64,000 nt of DNA from Streptomyces sp. STR69 (GCF_024519455.1 NZ_JALJRY010000001.1:543253-607252), one strand, 5' to 3'. Counted from the stretch's first letter, positions 1-9,473 are shown. Made by a program: numbers and translations. Notes: generated by a model from the letters alone, not told the origin.

Positions 1-1356
1 GCCGGGGCCCCGGCCGGGTGCCCCGCGCACGGCAACGTGCCGCTGTACGGGTCCGACTTCGGCTCCGACCCCGAGAACATGTACGCCCAGCTGCGGACGC
101 TGGGGCCCAGCGCCCCGGTCGACATCGCGCCGGGCGTCGAGGTCGAGCTGGTGACCAGTTACGACGCCAGTCTCTACATCCTGCAGAACCCGACGCTGTT
201 CGTGCGGGACTCGCGCCGCTGGAACGCCCTGAACGACGGGGAGATACCGGCGGACAGTCCGGCGCTGCCCATGATGGGCTACCGGCCCAACGCCCTGTTC
301 AGCGACGGCGCGGCACACGCCCGGCTGCGGCAGGCGGTCACGGACAGTCTCGCGACCGTCGATCAGAGCCGGATCGTCCGGCTGACCCAGCAGTCGGCCG
401 ACTACCTGATCAGCCAGTTCAGTTCCGAGGCCATGGGGCAGGCGGAGCTGATGTCCGCCTACGCCCAGCCGCTGCCGCTGCTGGTCTTCGGTGAGCTGTT
501 CGGCTGCCCGCCCGAACTCGGCGACCGGGTGATCGCCGGAATCACCGGCATCTTCCAGGGCACCCCGGGTGCCGACGAGACCCTGGGCGGCGCGCTCGCC
601 GAACTGATCGCGCTGAAGCGCCGGCAGCCCGGCGAGGACCTCACCACCCGTCTGATGGTGCACTCCTCCCGGCTGACCGACGAGGAGGTGCTGCACCAGC
701 TGGTGACCCTGCTCTCCGGCGGGACCGCGCCCCTGACGGCCTCGATCGGCACCAGTGCCGCGCTGTACCTCAGCGACGACTGGCCGAGCGGTCTGCCGGT
801 CGAGGACGCGGTCGTGAAGACCTTGTGGAACTACGCGCCGATCGCCAACTACGCGGCCCACTACCCCACCCAGGACGTCGAGTTGGGCGAGCGGACGCTC
901 CACACGGGCGATCCGGTCCTGATCTCCTTCGCCGCCGCCAACAACGACCCCAAGCTGACCGCGCACCGCGAACAGCTCAGCTCCAAGGCCCATCTGGCCT
1001 TCGGTGCGGGCCCGCACGCCTGCCCGGCCAAGGACCCGGCGTTCATGATCGCGGCCACGGCCGTCGAGTCCCTGCTCAACCGGCTGCCCGACGTCGAGAT
1101 GCGCGTCCCCTTCAAGGAACTCGCCTGGGTCCCGGCGCCGTGGAGCCGTCAGCTGGTGACCGTGCCCATCCGCTACACCCCCCGTACGGTGCCGTCCGCG
1201 GCCAAGGCCCGCCCGGCGCGGCCGACTCCCTCTCAGGTCGCGCCGTCGGCCGCCGCCATGCCGCAGCCGGCCGGGTTCAGCCGGCCGTCGCACGCCGCTC
1301 CGAAGCCCAAGGGCGGGATGTTCAGCCGCTTCCGGGCCTGGGTGAATGGCGAGTGA
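1..1356 (+). CDS. Cytochrome P450, CYP157-like, 5' end outside window
   Basis: The reading frame is open from the first base, so the true start lies upstream; a GTG at 37 exists, but the upstream in-frame residues (a Cys-Pro-Ala-His-Gly stretch) look like part of the protein. The haem-thiolate loop reads FGAGPHACPAKDPA. The helix K signature ExxR is missing: the corresponding stretch reads VVKTLWNYAP. Loss of ExxR is known for Streptomyces CYP157 enzymes, which are often encoded at the end of conservons (histidine kinase-like, roadblock, DUF742, GTPase, P450). The last 60 residues are a Pro/Ala-rich tail. A second P450 with an intact ExxR follows after 89 bp, as in known CYP157/CYP154-type pairs. 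Substrate unknown. P450 identity is firm; the conservon context is inference because the upstream genes are not visible. Confidence 0.9.
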   Translation, partial: AGAPAGCPAHGNVPLYGSDFGSDPENMYAQLRTLGPSAPVDIAPGVEVELVTSYDASLYILQNPTLFVRDSRRWNALNDGEIPADSPALPMMGYRPNALFSDGAAHARLRQAVTDSLATVDQSRIVRLTQQSADYLISQFSSEAMGQAELMSAYAQPLPLLVFGELFGCPPELGDRVIAGITGIFQGTPGADETLGGALAELIALKRRQPGEDLTTRLMVHSSRLTDEEVLHQLVTLLSGGTAPLTASIGTSAALYLSDDWPSGLPVEDAVVKTLWNYAPIANYAAHYPTQDVELGERTLHTGDPVLISFAAANNDPKLTAHREQLSSKAHLAFGAGPHACPAKDPAFMIAATAVESLLNRLPDVEMRVPFKELAWVPAPWSRQLVTVPIRYTPRTVPSAAKARPARPTPSQVAPSAAAMPQPAGFSRPSHAAPKPKGGMFSRFRAWVNGE

Positions 1357-1445
1357 TGTAAGTAACCCTATGAAAGCACTGTGTTATTGGATGATTCAAA
1401 CATCCCACGGGTACGGATGGCGGCTGGCAGAGAGGAGCCACCATC

Positions 1446-2693
1446 GTGGGAAGCGTCACGACTCCGTCCACGGACCGTCGGGCCACCATCTCCCTGTTCT
1501 CCCGTCTTCGGACGGCTGACGGGCAGGCCGATCCCTTCCCCATCTACGCAGAACTCAGGGCGCGCGGCGCAGTCAGCCCCGCGCCCTGGGGCGGTCACCT
1601 CGTGACCAGCTACGGCACCTGCGACCAGGTACTGCGCAACGGCGTGTGGATCGAACCGGACACCGCCTGGCGGGAACAACAGGGGGCGCGTACCCGATGG
1701 AGCGCCCCCTCCGCACGGGAGATCAGCCGGACCATGCCCGCGCTCAACCCTCCGGAGCACACCCGGGTGCGCCGGTCGGCCGGCTCCTTCGACCGCACCA
1801 CCATCGAACAGATCGGCCGCCGGGTGAGCCAGGTCGTCGACCGGCTGCTCGACACTCTGCACGAGCGCCTGCACGCGGGAGAGGCCGACTTCTCGGCACT
1901 GGTGAGCGAGGAACTCCCGGTCGCCACCATCGGCGACTGGCTCGGGCTCCCCAGCGCGGACTGGCCCCGGCTGCGTGAACTGACCCACGACCAGGTCTTC
2001 ACCCAGGAACTGCTCCCGAACGCCAGCCAGTTGGCCCGTTCCGACGCCGCCATGGTGGAGCTGCGCGCCTACTTCCTGGAGCTGATCCGGGACCGGCGCG
2101 GACACCCCGGGGACGATCCCGTCTCCCGGTGGATCCGCACCTGGGACGAGCTCGAACCGGACCGGGACAAGGCCGACGAAGCCGTCTACTTCCTCGCCCT
2201 GTTCGTCCTGCTGGCCGCCCTGGAGACGACCTCGACACTGCTGTCGACCATGACGCTCCTGCTGGTCGAGGACCCCGGCCGCTGGAGTCTGCTCGCCGAA
2301 CACCCGGACCTCGTCCCCGCGTTCGTGGAGGAGACCCTTCGCTACGACCCTCCCACCCACGTCATCAGCCGGGTCGCCGCCGAGGACTGCCTCCTGGAGG
2401 GCACCGAGGTCAAGGCCGGGGAGATGGCCCACCTCATGGTGGGCGCCGCCCAGCGCGACCCCACCCGGTTCACCGACCCCGACTCCTTCACCCCCCGGCG
2501 CAAGGCGACCCATCTGGCCTTCAGTGGCGGCATCCACTACTGCCTGGGCGCACCCCTGGCCCGGCTGGAGGCACAGACCCTGCTCAGCCGCATGATCGCC
2601 CGTCTGCCGAGACTCACCCTGGTCCGCCGCCCCGCGCAGGCACCCCGGGTGGCGTTCAGGCGACTTCTGAACCTGGACGTTTCTCTGACATGA
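1446..2693 (+). CDS. Cytochrome P450 (intact ExxR)
   Basis: A 415-residue bacterial class P450. It has the substrate-contact region NPPEHTRVRR, an I-helix reading LLAALETTSTLL (AAxET in place of the usual AGxD/ET), helix K EETLRYDPP with ExxR, and the haem loop FSGGIHYCLGAPLARLEAQ. The GTG start is preceded by an AGAGGAG ribosome site. It overlaps the next gene by four bases (ATGA), so the two are translationally coupled. Together with the ExxR-lacking P450 upstream and the crotonase-like gene downstream it forms a likely three-gene transcription unit ending at the hairpin at 3515-3558. Substrate and redox partners cannot be told from the sequence. Confidence 0.95.
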   Translation: MGSVTTPSTDRRATISLFSRLRTADGQADPFPIYAELRARGAVSPAPWGGHLVTSYGTCDQVLRNGVWIEPDTAWREQQGARTRWSAPSAREISRTMPALNPPEHTRVRRSAGSFDRTTIEQIGRRVSQVVDRLLDTLHERLHAGEADFSALVSEELPVATIGDWLGLPSADWPRLRELTHDQVFTQELLPNASQLARSDAAMVELRAYFLELIRDRRGHPGDDPVSRWIRTWDELEPDRDKADEAVYFLALFVLLAALETTSTLLSTMTLLLVEDPGRWSLLAEHPDLVPAFVEETLRYDPPTHVISRVAAEDCLLEGTEVKAGEMAHLMVGAAQRDPTRFTDPDSFTPRRKATHLAFSGGIHYCLGAPLARLEAQTLLSRMIARLPRLTLVRRPAQAPRVAFRRLLNLDVSLT

Positions 2694-3508
2694 ACCCGCC
2701 AATCATTTCCAGCCCGGCCGCGCCCACCCCCGTTCCTGGACCCGCGGCCGACACGGAGACCGCGCCTTCCGGCGCCCTGAGCCTGGCCCGGACCGGGTCC
2801 GTCCTCCACGTACGGCTCAATCCGTCCGCTCAGGACGACGACGTCCTGAGTTCCGCAGTCCTGGACGCGCTCATCGCCGTCCTCGACGGCCTCCACGAAC
2901 AGCCCGACATCCAGATCCTGGTGCTCTCCTCCCTGGGCGAGAACTTCTGTCTGGGAGCGGACCGCCGGGAGTTCCAGGAGGCTCTGGCCGGCGATCCGAC
3001 CGGGACCACGCTGCGGCTCATCGCGGACAAGGCCCACCGGCTGTGCCAGGCGCTGGAGAACACCCACGCCGTCACCATCGCCCGGCTCCACGGCAGGGTC
3101 GTCGGAGCCGGCCTCGCGCTCGCCGTCCACTGCGATCTGCGCGCGGGGGCGGACACCTGCCGCTTCCGTATGCCGGAGATCGGCCTCGGGCTCGCGCCCG
3201 CCTGGGGCGGCGCCATGGGACGTCTGATCACGGAGGCCGGTGCCGCCCGGATCCGCGAACTCATGCTCACCTGCGACGAGTTCGACGCCCCCACCGCCCA
3301 CCACCTCGGGCTCCTCCACAAGGTCGCCGCCCTCGACCGGCTTGACGACGCCGTCACAGCCTGGACCAAGCCCCTCGCCCGGCGCTCCCCACAGGCACTC
3401 GTCCTGACCAAACGCATGCTCGCCGGCTACGCGAAGGCCGCCCGCACCAGCGACACCGCCCTGCTCGACGCCCACCTCCTCGCCGCTCAACTCGCCCAGC
3501 CCCGCTGA
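2690..3508 (+). CDS. Enoyl-CoA hydratase/isomerase (crotonase) family protein
   Basis: A 272-residue protein starting at the ATG of the ATGA overlap with the P450. After a Pro/Ala-rich N-terminus of about 30 residues comes a crotonase fold: an oxyanion-hole region reading SSLGENFCLGADRREF, then ARLHGRVVGAGLALAVHCDLRAG, and the family-typical RMPEIGLGLAPAWGG. The usual catalytic Glu of hydratases at the MPE position is present. Coupling to two P450s suggests CoA-linked or related chemistry on the same substrate, but the crotonase family also includes isomerases, hydrolases and dehalogenases, so the reaction is not assigned. Confidence 0.85.
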   Translation: MNPPIISSPAAPTPVPGPAADTETAPSGALSLARTGSVLHVRLNPSAQDDDVLSSAVLDALIAVLDGLHEQPDIQILVLSSLGENFCLGADRREFQEALAGDPTGTTLRLIADKAHRLCQALENTHAVTIARLHGRVVGAGLALAVHCDLRAGADTCRFRMPEIGLGLAPAWGGAMGRLITEAGAARIRELMLTCDEFDAPTAHHLGLLHKVAALDRLDDAVTAWTKPLARRSPQALVLTKRMLAGYAKAARTSDTALLDAHLLAAQLAQPR

Positions 3509-3514
3509 GCGGCC

Positions 3515-3558
3515 GGCCCGTGCCGTCCGGGGAGGGCCCACCCCGGACGGCACGGGCC
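3515..3558 (+). terminator. Strong hairpin after the P450 operon
   Basis: Perfect 18-bp inverted repeat (3515-3532 and 3541-3558) with an 8-base loop, starting six bases after the stop codon. There is no U-tract, as is common for actinobacterial terminators. It separates the P450 unit from the amidohydrolase gene. Confidence 0.8.
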
Positions 3559-3637
3559 TCCGCGCATTCGGCCCGGTGTCCCGGCCAACGGACCAATGCG
3601 CGTGCCGGGTGCGGTCGGTGCGCGATACACGTGGGTC

Positions 3638-4903
3638 ATGCCTGACAACAGTGAACGTCGCTCGTCGGCCCCTGTCGTGTTCACCGGTGTCCGTCTGGTC
3701 GACGGGACCGGAGGCCCGCCCGTCGAGTCGGCGGCCGTGGTCGTGGCGGACGGCAGGTTCACCTACGCCGGGCCGGAGCACGCGAGACCCGAGCCGGACG
3801 GGGCGACAGTCGTCGACTGCGGCGGACGCACCCTGCTGCCCGGGTTCTTCGACTGCCATCTGCACTTCCTGATGGACAGCAACGCCGACTTCACCGGCAG
3901 ACTGCTCACCAACCGGCCCACGGTCACCGTCTTCGAACGGGCCCGCCGCATGCGCGAAACCCTGCACGCCGGCATCACGACAGCCCGCGACCTCGGCGGC
4001 ATCGACGCCGGCTACCGGGACGCCGTGGCGCTCGGCCTGATCGAGGGCCCCCGACTCCATGTCGCGCTGCGGCTGATGAGCCACACCGGCGGACACGCCG
4101 ACTTCAGCATGCCCAGCGGCTACGACCCCTCGGCCCTCCTCGACACGTTCAGCGAGCTGGCCGACGATCCCGGCCAAGTCCGGCTGGCGACACGGCGGTT
4201 GCTCCGCGACGGCGCGGACGTCATCAAGATCTGCGCGACCGGCGGCGTCAACAGCCCCAGCGACCAGCCCGAGGACGAGGGCCTGACCGTGGAGGAGATC
4301 GCGACGGTCGTCGACGAGACCCGCCGGCACCGCGGCCGGCCCGTCGCCGCGCACGCACAGGGGACGGTGGGCATCAAGAACGCCCTGCGCGGCGGGGTGA
4401 CCAGCGTCGAGCACGGCTACCTCATCGACGACGAAGGCATCGACCTGATGCTGGAGAAGGGCGCGTTCCTGGTCCCGACGCTGTCGACCTTCCATGTCGG
4501 GCGGGACCGCTTCACGGCCGCCGCCTACGAGAAGAAGGCCCGGCTGGCGGAGGCGGCGACGAACCGGCTGGGCGAGGCCGTGCGGCGCGGGGTGAAGGTC
4601 GCGCTCGGCACGGACGCGGGCGCCGTTCCCCACGGACGGAACCTCCAGGAGCTCGGCCACCTGGTGCGGTTGGGCCTGTCACCGCTGGACGCCATCCGCG
4701 CGGGGACCCTGACCTCCGCCCAACTGCTCGGCCTGGACGAGTCGTTGGGCACGGTCGAGGTCGGGAAGATCGCCGATGTGGTGGTGTGCGAGGGCGATCC
4801 CGTCGCCGACATCGGCCTGCTCGGGGATCCGGCGAACGTGGTGCTGGTCATGCAGGAGGGCCGGATCGTCAAGCGCGGCGCGCCAGTTGGGGCAGCGGCG
4901 TAG
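3638..4903 (+). CDS. Metal-dependent amidohydrolase, imidazolonepropionase-like
   Basis: A 421-residue amidohydrolase-superfamily protein. The metal-binding HxH sits at residues 74-76 (FDCHLHF), followed by the bridging-lysine region VIKICATGG, the histidines of AAHAQG and SVEHGY, and the final metal Asp in ALGTDAG. The C-terminus has the usual composite-domain end (GKIADVVVCEGDPVADI). These features fit the COG1228-type group that includes Xaa-Pro dipeptidases and related hydrolases; substrate unknown. I chose ATG 3638 because the N-terminal beta strand VVFTGVRLVDG follows directly; an in-frame ATG at 3596 would add 14 untypical residues. Monocistronic, between a hairpin and a convergent gene. 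Confidence 0.85.
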   Translation: MPDNSERRSSAPVVFTGVRLVDGTGGPPVESAAVVVADGRFTYAGPEHARPEPDGATVVDCGGRTLLPGFFDCHLHFLMDSNADFTGRLLTNRPTVTVFERARRMRETLHAGITTARDLGGIDAGYRDAVALGLIEGPRLHVALRLMSHTGGHADFSMPSGYDPSALLDTFSELADDPGQVRLATRRLLRDGADVIKICATGGVNSPSDQPEDEGLTVEEIATVVDETRRHRGRPVAAHAQGTVGIKNALRGGVTSVEHGYLIDDEGIDLMLEKGAFLVPTLSTFHVGRDRFTAAAYEKKARLAEAATNRLGEAVRRGVKVALGTDAGAVPHGRNLQELGHLVRLGLSPLDAIRAGTLTSAQLLGLDESLGTVEVGKIADVVVCEGDPVADIGLLGDPANVVLVMQEGRIVKRGAPVGAAA

Positions 4904-4937
4904 GCACGGTGTCCGGGTCCGCGTGGGCCGGGGGGGC

Positions 4938-5129
4938 TCACGCGGACCCGGGACGCCAGTCGTCCTCGCGCCGGGGGTTGGTCGCGTGGCCGTTCGCGTG
5001 GGTGCCGGAATCCCTGGCCACCCGGAACGCGGCCACCGCCCGCCGCTCCGCCTCGTCGTCCACGACGACATCGCGCAACGCGGCGCCCAGCAGGGCCGGG
5101 AAGCCGTCGCCGTTCCGCTGCTCAGTCAT
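4938..5129 (-). CDS. Small protein downstream of ECF sigma factor
   Basis: A 63-residue charged protein (starts MTEQRNGDG, ends RREDDWRPGSA) whose ATG overlaps the 3' end of the sigma-factor gene by eight bases, implying translational coupling. An ATG four codons upstream (5141) is possible. No membrane segment and no zinc-binding HxxxCxxC anti-sigma motif is visible, so it is not a classical ZAS anti-sigma factor. Its position suggests a partner or modulator of the sigma factor, but that is inference. Confidence 0.55.
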   Translation of the reverse strand: MTEQRNGDGFPALLGAALRDVVVDDEAERRAVAAFRVARDSGTHANGHATNPRREDDWRPGSA

Positions 5130-5772
5130 GTCCGTGTCCATCCGTCGGCGAACCGTCGTCCGACTCCCCCAGCGTCCTGGTGCCGGCATCCGTCACACCC
5201 TCCCCGGCGAGTTCGCGGGCCAGCCGCTTCAGTCCCCGGTAGGCCGCCGTGCGTACCGCGCCCGGGCGTTTGCCCAGGACCCGGGCGGCGGCGGGACCGT
5301 CGAGGCCCACGACGACGCGGAGCAGGACCGCTTCCGCCTGGTCGCGGGGCAGGCCACGGACCAGGTCGAGGGCGTGTTCGGTGGAGAGGGACTCCAGTGC
5401 CTGGTCATGGGTGCTGTGCGGACCGGGGAGTTCGAACACGTCCTGTTCGAGGGTGGCCGACCGGGGCCGTACCCGCTGTCTGCGGAGGTGGTCGAGTGCC
5501 CGGTGCCGGGCGATGGTCGCCGTCCAGCCGCGGAAGCCCGCCCCGTCGCCCCGGAAGCGGCCGAGGTCGCGAGCGATCTCCAGCCAGGCGTCGGACGCCA
5601 CGTCCTCGGCCTCGTCGCCGACCAGCCCGCGCAGATACCCGAGCAGCCCGGGCTGCACGATCCGGTACGCGACCGCGAAAGCACCGTCGTCGCCCTCCTG
5701 GGCGCGCGCGACAGCGGCACCCAGTTCCCCGTCGTGCGCGTGCCCGCGGCGGGGCTCGCCTGTCTGGCCCAA
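5122..5772 (-). CDS. ECF-family RNA polymerase sigma factor
   Basis: A 216-residue sigma-70 family protein. Region 2 is visible in DEAEDVASDAWLEIARDLGRF and the following GFRGWTATIARHRALDHLRR; region 4 in RGLPRDQAEAVLLRVVVGLD and the helix-turn-helix stretch ARVLGKRPGAVRTAAYRGLK. The TTG at 5772 is chosen as start because it follows a GAGGA site and lies just ahead of the conserved region GELGAAVARAQEGDD; upstream starts would add an unlikely Arg/Gly-rich leader. The small gene at 4938-5129 is coupled to it. Its regulon and signal are not evident. Confidence 0.85.
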   Translation of the reverse strand: MGQTGEPRRGHAHDGELGAAVARAQEGDDGAFAVAYRIVQPGLLGYLRGLVGDEAEDVASDAWLEIARDLGRFRGDGAGFRGWTATIARHRALDHLRRQRVRPRSATLEQDVFELPGPHSTHDQALESLSTEHALDLVRGLPRDQAEAVLLRVVVGLDGPAAARVLGKRPGAVRTAAYRGLKRLARELAGEGVTDAGTRTLGESDDGSPTDGHGHD

Positions 5773-5952
5773 GGACTGTCCTCGTCCGTACGTCCCACGT
5801 GACGTACCGAGTTCGCGAAGAATCCGTACCGGGCGCGGCGGTCCCCCGCACCCCCCATCGCCATCAGCGCCGGGCCTCACAGAAGTGTCACAGCGTCCGC
5901 GCCGCACGGAGGAGCCCGCGTCCGGCCGCCCCTCGATCCCGAACCCGTCGCC

Positions 5953-7428
5953 CTAAAGCGTTGTGTCCACCGGCTGTTGGGGCGTCTCCGCCGCCACCGC
6001 GCCCGGGGCGGGCACCCGGTCCGCGTTCACCAGGACGCCGGCGATGAGCGCGGCGAGCAGGATCGAGCCCATCGCCCACCAGGTGGCGACGTTGAAGCCG
6101 TGCACCGCGGCCTTCGCCTCCAGCAGCTGCTTGTTCACACCGGGGCCCGCGTGGGCGGTGGCGTAGCGCGCGGTGACCGTGGCGGCGATCGTGTTGAGGA
6201 GGGCGGTGCCGATCGAACCGCCCACCTGCTGGGCGGTGTTGAAGGTGGCGGAGGCGGCGCCGGAGTCGCGCGGGGCGACGCCTCCGGTGGCCAGGGACAC
6301 CGAGGTCATCATCGCCGTACCCATGCCGAGGCCGAGCATCAGCATGCCGGGCAGGATGTACGTGGCGTACGCGGGCTCCACCCCGACCTGGGCGATCAGT
6401 GCGAGCGCGCCCGCCGCGATCAGCAGGCCCGGGACCATCAGGGTGCGCGGCGGAACCTTGTACAGCAGCCGGGCCGCGACCTGCGTGGAACCGGTGATCA
6501 TGCCGACGGTGATGGGGAGATAGGCGACGCCCGTCCTGACCGGCGAATAGCCGAGGACGCGCTGCATGTAGTAGGTGAGGAAGAGGAACACGCCGAACAT
6601 GCCGATGGTGACGAACAGGATGGTGAGGAACGCCCCGACCCGCTGACGGTCCTTCACCACCGACATCGGCAGCAGCGGAACCCGTGCCCGGGTCTGCCAG
6701 AACCCGAAGGCGCCGAGCAGGACGACACCGGCGGCCAGCAGGCTCAGGACGAGTCCGTCGCCCCAACTCCTCGACTCCGCCTCGGAGAAGCCGTACACCA
6801 GCGTGAGCATGCCGAGGGAGCCGAGCAGCGCGCCGGGGATGTCGAGGTGGGCCTCCGGGTGCCGGGAGCTGTCGCTGAGCAGCACCCAGGCGCCGGCGAA
6901 CGCGACCAGCGCGATGGGCACGTTGACGTAGAGGCACCAGCGCCAGTCCAGGTACTGGGTGAGGAAGCCGCCCGCGAGCAGCCCAACTGCCGCGCCCGCG
7001 CCGACAATTGCGCCGAACACTCCGAAGGCCTTGCCGCGGTCCTTCGGGTCGGTGAACGTCGTCGTGAGCAGCGACAGCGCGGAGGGTGCCAGCAGCGCGG
7101 CGAAGACTCCCTGCAGCGCCCGGGCGCCGAACAGCATCCCCTGGTTGGCGGCGGCACCGCCGAGCGCGGACGCGGCGGCGAAGCCGATCAGCCCGATCAT
7201 GAAGGTGTTCTTGCGGCCGGCGAGGTCGGCGATCCGGCCGCCGAGCAGCAGCAGTCCGCCGAAGGCGAGGGTGTAGGCGGTGATGACCCACTGCCGGTTC
7301 CCGTCCGACATCCCCAGGTCGGTCTGGGCGGACGGCAGTGCGATGTTGACGATGGTCATGTCGAGGACGACCATCAACTGCGCGAGCGCGATGACGACCA
7401 GCGCCCACCAACGACGGTTGTCGGCCAT
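5953..7428 (-). CDS. MFS drug exporter, DHA2 (EmrB/QacA) type
   Basis: A 491-residue polytopic membrane protein of about 14 hydrophobic segments. It shows the family motifs DMTIVNIALP in the first segment and GGRIADLAGRKNTF (motif A) in the loop after segment 2. Such proteins export drugs or metabolites by proton antiport. The ATG is preceded by GGGGAGGGT. No TetR or MarR gene is adjacent; the ECF sigma gene lies 180 bp downstream on the same strand and may be separately transcribed. Substrate unknown. Confidence 0.92.
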   Translation of the reverse strand: MADNRRWWALVVIALAQLMVVLDMTIVNIALPSAQTDLGMSDGNRQWVITAYTLAFGGLLLLGGRIADLAGRKNTFMIGLIGFAAASALGGAAANQGMLFGARALQGVFAALLAPSALSLLTTTFTDPKDRGKAFGVFGAIVGAGAAVGLLAGGFLTQYLDWRWCLYVNVPIALVAFAGAWVLLSDSSRHPEAHLDIPGALLGSLGMLTLVYGFSEAESRSWGDGLVLSLLAAGVVLLGAFGFWQTRARVPLLPMSVVKDRQRVGAFLTILFVTIGMFGVFLFLTYYMQRVLGYSPVRTGVAYLPITVGMITGSTQVAARLLYKVPPRTLMVPGLLIAAGALALIAQVGVEPAYATYILPGMLMLGLGMGTAMMTSVSLATGGVAPRDSGAASATFNTAQQVGGSIGTALLNTIAATVTARYATAHAGPGVNKQLLEAKAAVHGFNVATWWAMGSILLAALIAGVLVNADRVPAPGAVAAETPQQPVDTTL

Positions 7429-7559
7429 ATACCCTCCCCGTTCCGGCAGTTGCCCTCATCGTCCTCCCGGACCTCCCCCTTGGGAACGCAGGCGTCTCTA
7501 ATTACGCCGATTTTGCCGAGCCCCCGCGAACCGCCGGACTCCGCGGCCGGCCAACGCCC

Positions 7560-7946
7560 TTACCGGTGTACGCCGTTCACCGCGTCCCGGCACAGCAGCC
7601 GCAGCGACCCGTGCCCGCCGAAACACCGCCGAGCCTCGTCGACGGGGTCCCACAGGCGCCCGTCCGGAGTACGCAGCCAGTGCTCACCGCCGGTCGCCCA
7701 CCACTCGGCACCGGTCTGCCGCGCGATCACCTCGCCGGCGTACGCCCCGAATCCGCGCAACTCGCTCTCCACGGCGGCATACGGCGCGCCCTCCCGCCGT
7801 ATCTCCTCGATCATCCGGTCGACGCGCCACAGGCTCCGCGCCGAGTAGTCGAGGCGCACCCGTGCGCCCTCGCGCATCATCGCCACCGAGTCCGCGGCCC
7901 ACCGCACGGGCTGCGCGGCGGCCCTGGGCCGCGACCGCTCTCTCAT
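7560..7946 (-). CDS. Conserved hypothetical protein
   Basis: A 128-residue soluble protein (from the ATG at 7946). It has a helical N-terminal half (SLWRVDRMIEEIRREG) and a Trp-rich C-terminal half with WWATGGEHWLRTPDGRLWDP, ending in CRDAVNGVHR. I do not recognise a family. The start is uncertain: GTG codons at 7958 and 7961 are in frame and no clear ribosome site distinguishes them. It reads in the same direction as the gene at 8085-8645, 138 bp away. Confidence 0.55.
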   Translation of the reverse strand: MRERSRPRAAAQPVRWAADSVAMMREGARVRLDYSARSLWRVDRMIEEIRREGAPYAAVESELRGFGAYAGEVIARQTGAEWWATGGEHWLRTPDGRLWDPVDEARRCFGGHGSLRLLCRDAVNGVHR

Positions 7947-8084
7947 CCGCTCTGTCACCACACCAGGAGAAGCACGGCCGGGCGGTCTTCCGGCACCACG
8001 ATCCGGACATTCCCCCGGACCGGCGCAGGACCGCCCCATCCTCACCGCACGACGCTCACAGACAGCGCGGAAACGGGATTCCCC

Positions 8085-8645
8085 TCATCCCCGTCCGCGG
8101 GCCCGGCGGGACACCACAGCGCGCAGTACCCGGCGGCCCTCCGTCGACACGGCCAGTGCCTGGCGGATGCCGCCGGGGGCCGGGCCGGAGAGGAGTTCGA
8201 GAACGGTGATCTGGCGGCGCAGCTCGGCGGCGACGAGCGGCGAGACACCGTCCGTACGGCCGGCCCTGCGGGCGTCGACCGGGGAGCCGTCGTCGGCGGG
8301 GTCGAGGAGCTGGTGGATCCGCAGCGAGGCGACGGAACAGACGTCGGCCCACTCCCGTACCGAGGGGTCGGCCGGTACGTCCGGGGCGGTGTCGAGCATC
8401 CGCCGGGCGAGCGGCGCGGCCAGGTCCTCACCGGGTTCCTCGAAGAGGGCGGGCAGTTCGCCGCGTGCCTTCTCCAGCCGCTCGCCCCACTCCTCCCCCA
8501 CCGCGCCGTCCGCGAGGCCGGCCCACAAGGGCCGCAGCACCTCGTCGCCACCGCCCAGCAGCGGCACACACCGATCCAAACAAGCCAGCCCACTGACAGC
8601 CAGTGCGCGTTCGTCGGCCTGAGCGATCAGTTCCACCAGACTCAT
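8085..8645 (-). CDS. Conserved hypothetical protein
   Basis: A 186-residue acidic, helical soluble protein beginning MSLVELIAQADERALA. The ATG follows a good GGGAGG site. No transmembrane segment, cofactor motif or recognisable catalytic site is seen, and I do not assign a function. Codon use matches the neighbours, so it is a real gene. Confidence 0.65.
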   Translation of the reverse strand: MSLVELIAQADERALAVSGLACLDRCVPLLGGGDEVLRPLWAGLADGAVGEEWGERLEKARGELPALFEEPGEDLAAPLARRMLDTAPDVPADPSVREWADVCSVASLRIHQLLDPADDGSPVDARRAGRTDGVSPLVAAELRRQITVLELLSGPAPGGIRQALAVSTEGRRVLRAVVSRRARGRG

Positions 8646-8783
8646 CCGAACCTCCCTCTGCGGGGCCCCTCCCCTTTGGAGCCCACGTCTCCCCAGACTG
8701 CGTGCTCCACTCCGGGAGTGTCACACGGGAGCGCCCCGCGCAGGTCGAGAAAGCGGAAGAAGAGATTTTCGGCCAACCGGTGG

Positions 8784-9473
8784 TCAGACCACGAGCGGAA
8801 CGCCCGGCCCCGCCAGGACCTTCGCGTGCTGCATGCGGGTCAGTCGCAGCACGACGAGGATCGCGAGGACGGCGGCCACGATCTCGACGGTGTCGGCGAG
8901 CAGCGACAACTGGAGGACGGCGTGGTTCTCGTCGGGCTCGAAGCTCTCCTTGTAGCGCAGGTTGCCCACCCGGTCGGCGAGGAACGTCAGGAGACACAGC
9001 GTCCACCACACGTTGACCAGCAGATGCGACCTGCGGGTGCCCGCGGGGTTGCTGGCGTCCCAGATCTCCAGGGTGATCCGGCGCGGGTACCAGAGGTTCA
9101 GCCCCGGGACGAACCAGCCGACGACCGCCCACCAGGACTTCATGCTCTGCTCGGCCGGATCGAACACCTCGGCGTTCCCCCGCACCAGCACGAACCAGGA
9201 CACGTACACGATGACGCACACGAGCATCGCGCCCGAATGGACTTTCCAGGCCAGCGAGTCGAGCGACTCCGCGGTGTCGGCCCGCCGGAGGACCGAACCG
9301 CCGGTCGCGCCGTTCATGAGGTCGCCCGTCACGTCGTACAGCTTGAATCCGGCGTAGACGGCGAACAGATCGGCGGCGATGACGAGCCCGAGCAGGGCGG
9401 CGGCGGCCCGGCCGAGACCGACCGGCGAGCGGAGCCGGGACACGGGTACGGGCGTGGGTATGGGAACGGACAC
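8784..9473 (-). CDS. DUF4328-family membrane protein
   Basis: A 229-residue protein with four predicted membrane helices (around residues 22-45, 80-98, 145-165 and 185-210). The segment after helix 2, with WWAVVGWFVPGLNLWYPRR followed by EIWDASNP, is the signature of DUF4328 proteins, common in Streptomyces and of unknown function. The GTG at 9473 is the only start before an upstream stop; a run of Gs precedes it. It is 85 bp from the hexosaminidase stop and in the same orientation. Confidence 0.8.
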   Translation of the reverse strand: MSVPIPTPVPVSRLRSPVGLGRAAAALLGLVIAADLFAVYAGFKLYDVTGDLMNGATGGSVLRRADTAESLDSLAWKVHSGAMLVCVIVYVSWFVLVRGNAEVFDPAEQSMKSWWAVVGWFVPGLNLWYPRRITLEIWDASNPAGTRRSHLLVNVWWTLCLLTFLADRVGNLRYKESFEPDENHAVLQLSLLADTVEIVAAVLAILVVLRLTRMQHAKVLAGPGVPLVV

